DNA of 11,016 nt from positions 1-11,016 of the forward strand of contig CAZMVU010000167.1 in the NCBI GenBank assembly GCA_964569295.1. The letters run 5' to 3'. The position numbers and the translations under genes were made by a program. This DNA is from CAZMVU01 sp964569295 (GTDB lineage: Bacteria; Hydrogenedentota; Hydrogenedentia; Hydrogenedentales; JAGMZX01). Shown here in pieces: positions 5,969-11,016 of the stretch; positions within the stretch are counted from its first letter, which is position 1; each line of letters begins with the position of its first letter. Below the pieces are notes generated by a model. It saw only the letters and a list, made by a program, of their open reading frames with translations, was not told where the DNA came from and did no database searches.

Positions 5969-5989
5969 ACCGCCACGCGGTAAGGCGGT
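5969..5989. other. Hairpin between the HEAT and DUF1080 genes
   Basis: ACCGCC at 5969-5974 pairs with GGCGGT at 5984-5989 around a 9-base loop, in the 70-base gap between stop 5953 and start 6024. It could be an mRNA-stabilising or attenuating hairpin within the operon; there is no T-run. Confidence 0.35.
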
Positions 5990-6023
5990 TCATAACACAG
6001 GCAAGCTGCGGGAGGAACATGCT

Positions 6024-6740
6024 ATGAAAAAAGTTTGTGGAGTGCTCGGCGTGGCCGTAATGGCGGGCGTCATCGTTGCCGGGTGCGCGCTGGCCGGGGG
6101 GAACGAGGACATGCATCTGCCCGAGGGCGAACCCACCCCGGCGCCGGAAGGTGAGGGCTGGATCGACCTGTTCGCCACGGAGAACGTGGACGGCTGGCAG
6201 AACGTCACCGACAATACGGAAGGCGTTTTCAGTATCGAAGACGGCGTGTTCCATGTCATCGGCCAGAAGCCCACGCGCTACATCGCGTTCATGCCGCAGG
6301 CGTTCGACGACTTCGAATTGCACGTCGAATTCAAATTGACGGAAAGCGCGAACAGCGGTGTTTTCTTCCGCACCGATCCGGACAATCCGGTGCAGGGTGG
6401 CTTCGAAATCCAGGTGCTCGACGGCTACCAGGATCCGCCCACAAACCACACCTGCGGCGCGTTGTATGACGTGGTCACGCCCATGTTCAACATGGTCCGG
6501 CCCACGGGCGAGTGGAACTCGCTCGATATCGAATGCATGGGATCAGAGCTGAAGGTATGGTGCAACGGCTGGATGATAATCCACACCGACCTCGCGAAGA
6601 TGACCATGCCCATCGGCAAGTTCGACACGCCGCTTGCGGAACTGCCGCAGGAAGGTCACATTATCCTGCAAAACCACGGCGACGAAGCGTGGTTCCGTAA
6701 CCTGCTCGTGAAATCCGTGAAGCATCCGGCGGGGACATAG
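6024..6740 (+). CDS. DUF1080 (3-keto-disaccharide hydrolase domain) lipoprotein
   Basis: A 238-residue lipoprotein. GGAGG at 6011-6015 precedes ATG 6024. The signal MKKVCGVLGVAVMAGVIVAG ends in a lipobox V-A-G-C with Cys21 as the lipidated residue, followed by a Pro/Glu linker. The DUF1080 domain (PF06439, concanavalin-like beta-sandwich) covers about 45-233: GWIDLFATENVDGW (45-58), NSGVFFRTD (110-118), GFEIQVLDG (126-134), TCGALYDVV (143-151), GEWNSLDIECMG (162-173) and the characteristic end EGHIILQNHGDEAWFRNL (210-227). Family members act on 3-keto-glycosides, as hydrolases, lyases or hydratases. The Gfo/Idh dehydrogenase and TIM-barrel gene nearby fit that chemistry. It is the second gene of the run; dprA starts 6 bases after its stop. 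Confidence 0.9.
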   Translation: MKKVCGVLGVAVMAGVIVAGCALAGGNEDMHLPEGEPTPAPEGEGWIDLFATENVDGWQNVTDNTEGVFSIEDGVFHVIGQKPTRYIAFMPQAFDDFELHVEFKLTESANSGVFFRTDPDNPVQGGFEIQVLDGYQDPPTNHTCGALYDVVTPMFNMVRPTGEWNSLDIECMGSELKVWCNGWMIIHTDLAKMTMPIGKFDTPLAELPQEGHIILQNHGDEAWFRNLLVKSVKHPAGT

Positions 6741-6746
6741 CGCGTC

Positions 6747-8030
6747 ATGCCGCTCGCCCCGGAGCAACGCGACTGGCTCACCCTGGTGCTGGTGCCGGGG
6801 GTGGGCACCACGTATTTCATCAAACTGCTGGCCCGCTTTCGCACGCCCGAACGTGTGCTCCAAGCGAGCGAGGCGGCCCTGGCGGAGGTGGTGGGGACGA
6901 AGCTGGCCCAGCGCATCCGCCAGTATGAACAGGTGGTGGACCTGGCGGCCCAGGAGCGCGCCCTCGCCGCATACAATGCGCATGTACTCACCATGGACGA
7001 TCCGGCCTACCCGCCACGGCTCGCGGAAATATACGATCCGCCGTTGCTCCTGTTCGTGCGCGGCACGGTGATGGAACGCGACGAGCACGCGGTAGCGCTG
7101 GTGGGCACGCGCAAAGCCTCGCCCTATGGCCTGCGCATGGCGCGCCGGTTGGGCTATGACCTGGCGTGCCGCGGTATTACCGTCATCAGCGGCATGGCGA
7201 ACGGTGTCGACGCGGCAGCGCACGAGGGCGCAATCGAGGCCGGCGGCCGCACCATCGCGGTGCTCGGTTGCGGGGCGGACGTGGCATATCCCAAGGAGAA
7301 CGCGGAGCTCATGCAGCGCATTATCGCGCAGGGGGCGGTGGTCACCTCCTTCGCCATGAGCGTGAAGCCCGCACGCGGACACTTCCCCTTCCGCAACCGC
7401 ATTATCAGCGGCATGGCGCTTGGCACGTGCATCGTCGAGGCCCCGCTGCGCAGCGGGGCGCTTATCACGGCGCGCCAGGCGGCCGAGCAGGGACGTGAGG
7501 TATTCGCCGTGCCGGGGCAGGTGGGCCAGGAGAACTGCAAGGGCCCGCATGCCCTGATTCAAGAAGGTGCGAAGCTCGTGCAGTCGGCTGAGGACATGCT
7601 GGTGGAACTCGAGGTGCCCGCGGCTGTGCGCGCGGCCGCAGTGGCCATGCCGTCCCACGTAGCGCGTCGAGCCCCGGCGGCGCCGTCTACCCAGCCGGAC
7701 GCGCGCCCTGCGCCGCGTTCCCGGCAAGCAACGGCGTCCGGCACCGACACACCGGCTACACCCGGACCTGTTGCGCCGGCAGCAGCGCCGCCACCAGCGC
7801 CGACAGCACCATCCCCGCCGCAGCCCGCCGCTCGAGCCGTGCCGGCGGCGGGGAATTTGTCGACAACGGAGAAGGACGTGCTGGCTGTATTGTCGCCCAA
7901 TGGCTCTTTTGTCGATGAGATCGCCCAGGCCACGCGGCTCTCGGTGGCCGAGGCTCTGAGCACGCTGACCATGCTCGAGCTGAAGGGCCAGGCACAACAG
8001 TTCAGCGGGAAGCGGTTCGCGCCGCGATGA
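6747..8030 (+). CDS. dprA: DNA processing protein DprA
   Basis: A 427-residue protein that binds incoming single-stranded DNA and loads RecA during transformation. The N-terminus has a helix-hairpin-helix-like segment (LVLVPGVGTTYF, 13-24). The Rossmann-like DprA domain spans about 80-285: VGTRKASPYG (119-128), ISGMANGVDAAAHEGAI (147-163), GCGADVAYPKEN (174-185), FPFRNRIISGMA (213-224), SGALITARQAAEQGREVFAVPG (236-257 in two halves, SGALITARQA then AEQGREVFAVPG) and KGPHALIQEGA (265-275). A low-complexity Ala/Pro linker (about 290-370) leads to a winged-helix-like C-terminal domain (371-427). GMANGVD replaces the more usual G-L-A-x-G-I-D. The start is 6 bases after the previous stop with only a distant G-rich site, suggesting translational coupling. 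Its last codons overlap lpxK by 4 bases. Confidence 0.95.
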   Translation: MPLAPEQRDWLTLVLVPGVGTTYFIKLLARFRTPERVLQASEAALAEVVGTKLAQRIRQYEQVVDLAAQERALAAYNAHVLTMDDPAYPPRLAEIYDPPLLLFVRGTVMERDEHAVALVGTRKASPYGLRMARRLGYDLACRGITVISGMANGVDAAAHEGAIEAGGRTIAVLGCGADVAYPKENAELMQRIIAQGAVVTSFAMSVKPARGHFPFRNRIISGMALGTCIVEAPLRSGALITARQAAEQGREVFAVPGQVGQENCKGPHALIQEGAKLVQSAEDMLVELEVPAAVRAAAVAMPSHVARRAPAAPSTQPDARPAPRSRQATASGTDTPATPGPVAPAAAPPPAPTAPSPPQPAARAVPAAGNLSTTEKDVLAVLSPNGSFVDEIAQATRLSVAEALSTLTMLELKGQAQQFSGKRFAPR

Positions 8031-9028
8031 AGTATAGCGCGCGTTTGGCGGGGCGTGTGCGGCGCGGGGAACACCTGCCGGTCCTGGTGGCAGCGGCTTT
8101 GCGAGCCGTGACACCCGTGCAGCGGATCGGCATGACATTGCGCCGGATGCGCCCGAAAGTGCGTGTGGATGCGTATGTGGTGAGTGTCGGCAATATCACG
8201 GCGGGCGGCACCGGCAAAACCCCCGCCGTCATCGCCCGTGTCAACGCGGCCATGGCTGCGGGCAGGACGGTCGCGGTGCTCACACGCGCTTATGGAAGCC
8301 AGCATACGGACGAGCCGCTTGTGCTCGGTCCTGATAACGTGGCGTCCGCGCCCAGGGCGCATTTTGGCGATGAGGCGGTGCATATCGCGCGGGCGGCGGA
8401 GGGCGTGTGGGTCGTGAAGGACCGCAACCGCGTGCGCGGCGCCCACCATGCCATTGACAAGCTCGGCTGCGACTACTTGATCCTCGATGACGGCTTTCAA
8501 TATGTACGGTTGGCGCGGGATGAGAATGTTCTGCTGGTCGACGCCACAAACCCCTTTGGCAACGGCTACCTGCTGCCCCGGGGCGTGCTGCGCGAGCCTC
8601 GGCAGGCGGTCCGGCGCGCCACCGAAATCGTCCTGACGCGTTGCGATCTCGCGGAGAATCCGCGGGAAGTTGCGGCGGCATTGCGGCGGTTGAATCCCAC
8701 GGCGCCCCTGCGTTTCACCCGGCATGCGCCGAAATCGGTGCGGCGCTTGGCAGACGGCGAAGTCTTCGACCGGACGGTATTGCAGGGACGCACGGTCGAT
8801 GCCGCCTGTGCCATCGCGTCGCCGGAGCATTTTTTCGCGACACTCGGGCAACTGGGCGCCACCGTGGCCGAACGTTACATATACCGTGATCATACAGCCT
8901 TCGATATACCGGCCGCCCACGGCGAGCGCTGGCTCATCGTGACGGAGAAGGATGCAGCGCGGATGCACACTGCCCCGCCCCATGTCTACGCGCTGGGTAT
9001 CGAGCTCGAGGACTTTGTGCCGGTATGA
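8027..9028 (+). CDS. lpxK: Tetraacyldisaccharide 4'-kinase LpxK
   Basis: A 333-residue inner-membrane-associated kinase that phosphorylates the 4' position of the lipid A disaccharide precursor with ATP. Visible motifs are the P-loop SVGNITAGGTGKTP (53-66), RAYGS (87-91; relatives more often have R-G-Y-G), GDEAVHIAR (114-122), the catalytic-region LDDGFQ (153-158), LLPRGVLREP (182-191) and TEKDA (306-310). A short hydrophobic stretch LPVLVAAALRAV (17-28) may anchor it to the membrane. Length is normal. The ATG overlaps the dprA stop (ATGA), and its own stop overlaps the next start in the same way, so the three are co-translated. It shows that the organism builds lipid A, hence a diderm envelope. 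Confidence 0.95.
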   Translation: MKYSARLAGRVRRGEHLPVLVAAALRAVTPVQRIGMTLRRMRPKVRVDAYVVSVGNITAGGTGKTPAVIARVNAAMAAGRTVAVLTRAYGSQHTDEPLVLGPDNVASAPRAHFGDEAVHIARAAEGVWVVKDRNRVRGAHHAIDKLGCDYLILDDGFQYVRLARDENVLLVDATNPFGNGYLLPRGVLREPRQAVRRATEIVLTRCDLAENPREVAAALRRLNPTAPLRFTRHAPKSVRRLADGEVFDRTVLQGRTVDAACAIASPEHFFATLGQLGATVAERYIYRDHTAFDIPAAHGERWLIVTEKDAARMHTAPPHVYALGIELEDFVPV

Positions 9029-10641
9029 GCAACAGGCTTTCACAAGAGCAGGAGGCATGTCTCCGCAGCGGGGCTGACTATGAGGAGCACTATGCGGACC
9101 TGCTTTACTTTCTGGCGGTGGCAGGCCGTTGGGACGATTTCCACGCTCTGGAAGGCGTCATCGGCCAGGCGGACCGCCTCGCCTGGGGTGTGCTGCGGCT
9201 GGCCTATGAACCGGACGACGCGGCGGCGGAGCGTTTGTGCGGGCGCGTGTCTCTGGCGGCGGACCCGTGGCTGGCGTGGACGCTTGCGAAGTACGCGCTG
9301 GCACGGGGCCAGAGCGACTGGGCACGGGCCATTGCCGAGGCGCGCACAGCGGATTCGGGGCGGGATGTGGCCGTGTGGAACCTTATTGCCCGGCATTGTG
9401 CCGCAAGGGGGGATGTGCCGGGCGCCCTGGACGCGCTTGACGCTACCCTCGAGAGCAATCCGCACCAGGATCACCTCGCAAAACTGCGCGGCCGGCTGCG
9501 CGCCGGGGAACCATCGGGCATGCCGCCGCCGGACTTGTCGCTAGTGCCGGCTACGGAAGCGGTCTCGCTCTGCATTGCATGCGCGGATGGGGGCGCCGGG
9601 TTTGCCGAGGCTCTCGATGGCGTGCTGGCGCAAGCCCACCCGCTGGGGGCGGTGTATGCTGCGGGGCAGGCACCGCCGCACGCGGCGGTGGAACGCCATG
9701 TCACGGTATTGCCGGGGACGCTCCGGGAAGGATTGCGCGCCTACTTCACACAGTCGAACACCCCCTGGGCGGGGTACGTGTCTGAGGCCGTAGCGCTTGC
9801 ACCGGGCTATGTCAAATGCTGCCTTATGGCCTGGGAGAATGGGCCGGCGCAAACGGGCGCCCTGGGCGGCCGTCTCATTGAAGCATACACGGATACGCCG
9901 GCGGATGCGTGGCGCGCGGCGCACCTTGCACAGGACTTTGGCAACTTGCTCCTGGTCGATCCGCCCGCCCTGCATGAACACAGCGGCCTCTACCGGCGCA
10001 AAGCCGTGCTGCGCGCAAACAATGTGCCTGCGGATGCCGCAACGCCGGAATGGACCGTGGCGCTTGGCGAGGCGTTGCAGCGTGCGGGCTACCGCCAGCT
10101 CTATGTCCCTGACGCCCTGGCACGTCACCTGCGCCGTGACACGACCGCGTCAGTACTACGGCGGAAGTGGCGATGGTGCCGCCCCTTGCGCGAATCCCGC
10201 GGTGATTATGCGGACGGCGCAGCCTGGCTAAGCGCCCTGCCCCATGCACTCAGCACCATGGTGGCCTTACTCAACAAGGACATCGATGCGGGGGCCGCGA
10301 ACCTGATTTACCTGGATTTTCTGAGTTTCTTCGCCGAGGCCGCGCTCGATGCGCGCATACTTGTGGAAAAGCAACTAGTTGCCCCCGGGGAAGCGGCGTA
10401 CATCAGCGAAGCGCTTCTGGCCGGTGTGGAATACCTGGACGATGTGTATGGTGGGGCGTTGCGTCCGGCCGTGGCTGCAGACTTGGCAGACCTCGGTACA
10501 ACCCCGGATACACCGGCCACCTCCACGCGCCACGAGGAAGCCCTGCGCGACCTGCTCGCCCAGCTCTACGCCACGCTCGACACGGTGGATGACCGGGTAT
10601 ACCGCTTCCTGTGTGCATCCGCGGCCAGCACACGCGCGTAG
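9025..10641 (+). CDS. TPR-like plus degenerate glycosyltransferase-2-like protein
   Basis: A 538-residue cytoplasmic protein starting at the ATGA overlap with lpxK. Residues about 20-160 form TPR-like helix pairs (for example SGRDVAVWNLIARHCAARGD, 111-130). Residues about 178-385 follow the layout of family-2 glycosyltransferases: AVSLCIACADGGAGFAEALD (179-198) in place of the usual S-V-I-I-P-x-x-N start, GGRLIEAYTDTPADAWRAAH (281-300), GLYRRKAVL (321-329), and RAGYRQLYVPDALARHLRRD (353-371 region), typical of the C-terminal part. The position where a D-x-D would be expected reads YVSEAVALAPGY (251-262), so the catalytic metal site looks lost. A helical tail (395-538) has no known domain. Following lpxK, it may assist lipopolysaccharide or surface glycan assembly, but activity is doubtful. 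Confidence 0.7.
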   Translation: MSNRLSQEQEACLRSGADYEEHYADLLYFLAVAGRWDDFHALEGVIGQADRLAWGVLRLAYEPDDAAAERLCGRVSLAADPWLAWTLAKYALARGQSDWARAIAEARTADSGRDVAVWNLIARHCAARGDVPGALDALDATLESNPHQDHLAKLRGRLRAGEPSGMPPPDLSLVPATEAVSLCIACADGGAGFAEALDGVLAQAHPLGAVYAAGQAPPHAAVERHVTVLPGTLREGLRAYFTQSNTPWAGYVSEAVALAPGYVKCCLMAWENGPAQTGALGGRLIEAYTDTPADAWRAAHLAQDFGNLLLVDPPALHEHSGLYRRKAVLRANNVPADAATPEWTVALGEALQRAGYRQLYVPDALARHLRRDTTASVLRRKWRWCRPLRESRGDYADGAAWLSALPHALSTMVALLNKDIDAGAANLIYLDFLSFFAEAALDARILVEKQLVAPGEAAYISEALLAGVEYLDDVYGGALRPAVAADLADLGTTPDTPATSTRHEEALRDLLAQLYATLDTVDDRVYRFLCASAASTRA

Positions 10642-10658
10642 GCGTATCGGATGCCGGT

Positions 10659-10674
10659 ACGGGATCCCTCCCGT
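10659..10674 (+). terminator. Hairpin after the five-gene run
   Basis: ACGGGA at 10659-10664 pairs with TCCCGT at 10669-10674 around a 4-base loop, 17 bases after the stop at 10641. The T-content after it is low until CAATTCTTT in the repeat. A terminator or 3'-end structure for the operon is likely but unproven. The arrangement mirrors the hairpin beside repeat copy 2. Confidence 0.4.
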
Positions 10675-10690
10675 TGGCGCATTGAACCTT

Positions 10691-10805
10691 TGCAATTCTT
10701 TCGCCGTTTGCCGTGAGCCGTTTCCCATACTTGATAGGGCGCTCCGGTATCGGTGCGGGGAGCGGTTCTGGCCCACCCGTTATCGCTATGCGTCACGATG
10801 TACGC
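10691..10805 (-). repeat. Dispersed repeat, copy 3 (complete, 115 bp)
   Basis: Read on the minus strand from 10805, this matches copy 2 across its length: GCGTACATCGTGACGCATAG, GGCCAGAACCG, GATACCGG, CAAGTATGGGAAACGG, the ACGGC array and AAAGAATTGCA. Homology stops at both ends. In copy 3 the frame starting with AYIVTHSDNG is open throughout, but copy 2 has a stop in the equivalent frame, so it is not a conserved protein. It lies 16 bases beyond the hairpin that follows the last gene. Confidence 0.9.
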
Positions 10806-10857
10806 GCTGTCCCGGAACTCATGGGTGACGCAAGTACGCCACCTACAACCCAAAACG

Positions 10858-10964
10858 CAGTGGTCCCAGGGAGGGCGAGCGTCCCCGCGAGCCGGAAACA
10901 GGTGGTCCCAGGGAGGGCGAGTGTCCCCGCGAGCCGGAAACAGGTGGTCCCAGGGAGGGCGAGC
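10858..10964 (+). repeat. 42-bp tandem repeat, 2.5 units
   Basis: The units begin at 10861, 10903 and 10945 (exact 42-base period) with TGGTCCCAGGGAGGGCGAG. Units 1 and 2 differ at one base (C or T at 10880/10922) plus one position at the junction. The third unit stops after the first half. Each full unit holds arms GGCGAGCG (or GGCGAGTG) and CGCGAGCC around TCCC, which can fold with two adjacent G-A mismatches. The period is a multiple of three, so the region reads as a 14-residue peptide repeat (WSQGGRASPRAGNR), but there is no ribosome binding site and I do not think it is translated. Confidence 0.9.
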
Positions 10965-10981
10965 CCGGATATCTCACCGCC

Positions 10982-10996
10982 CCCGAAACCATCGGG
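10982..10996. other. Small hairpin at the right edge
   Basis: CCCGA at 10982-10986 pairs with TCGGG at 10992-10996 around a 5-base loop. Function unknown; short enough to be chance. I see no gene in 10642-11016. Confidence 0.3.
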
Positions 10997-11016
10997 TGGG
11001 TTCTGTGGTCTAAGTT

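Noticed and set aside
4561..5976. A 471-codon minus-strand open frame opposite the HEAT-repeat gene
   Set aside because: Ser/Ala/Arg-rich composition without motifs, typical of antisense frames in GC-rich genes.
6543..9058. Long minus-strand open frames (531 and 499 codons) opposite dprA and lpxK
   Set aside because: The plus strand encodes unmistakable DprA and LpxK; the antisense frames are His/Arg-rich and motif-free.
10858..10964. CRISPR array
   Set aside because: The 42-bp units are contiguous with no variable spacers and only 2.5 copies; no cas genes are present.
10753..11013. A coding gene for a 14-residue-repeat peptide
   Set aside because: The frame spans copy 3 of the dispersed element and the tandem repeat, has no ribosome binding site and is explained by the 42-base period.

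Overview
The window is GC-rich bacterial DNA, about 60% GC by eye. It carries lpxK, so the organism is a diderm that makes lipid A. It also has Tat-exported Gfo/Idh-type oxidoreductases, a DUF1080 lipoprotein, a xylose-isomerase-like TIM barrel protein and a HEAT-repeat protein ending in the TG-x-x-FG...W-x-x-W pattern. This combination is typical of Planctomycetota, Verrucomicrobiota/Lentisphaerota and Candidatus Hydrogenedentota; I favour a Hydrogenedentota- or Planctomycete-like organism, as an inference from gene content only.

Left part (1-4100). A dispersed repeat (copy 1) and a promoter-like leader precede a Tat-exported Gfo/Idh oxidoreductase (308-1528, +). Next comes a decayed stretch (about 1567-2335, -): the start of a Tat-exported protein, interrupted by an in-frame TAG and then losing its frame. 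A divergent pair follows, a 64-residue conserved small protein (2444-2638, -) and a hemerythrin-like gene (2694-2951, +). The hemerythrin-like gene stops inside repeat copy 2 and lacks the second half of its fold. A sugar-isomerase-like TIM barrel gene (3117-4097, -) ends just before a strong hairpin and that same repeat.

Middle (4098-4744). About 650 bases hold no credible gene. Positions 4320-4567 are packed with inverted repeats, including a 9-bp stem with a nested 5-bp stem, and are a candidate structured RNA or regulatory region. An AT-rich, promoter-like island follows.

Right part (4745-10641, all +). One tightly packed run of genes: HEAT-repeat secreted protein, DUF1080 lipoprotein, dprA, lpxK and a TPR/glycosyltransferase-2-like protein. 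The last junctions are a 6-base gap and two ATGA overlaps. The run mixes envelope biogenesis (lpxK, the GT-like protein), DNA uptake and recombination (dprA) and periplasmic glycoside handling (DUF1080).

Right edge (10642-11016). A hairpin, repeat copy 3 in inverted orientation, and 2.5 copies of a 42-bp tandem repeat. Each full tandem unit can fold into a hairpin with tandem G-A mismatches flanked by C-G pairs.

The most unusual signal is a roughly 115-bp dispersed element (three copies, one cut by the window edge). It carries a 7-base-period ACGGC array. In two of three cases it sits at a fixed distance downstream of a gene's stop codon and hairpin. The Gfo/Idh, TIM-barrel and DUF1080 proteins also match the enzyme classes known to cooperate in oxidation/elimination cleavage of glycosides.
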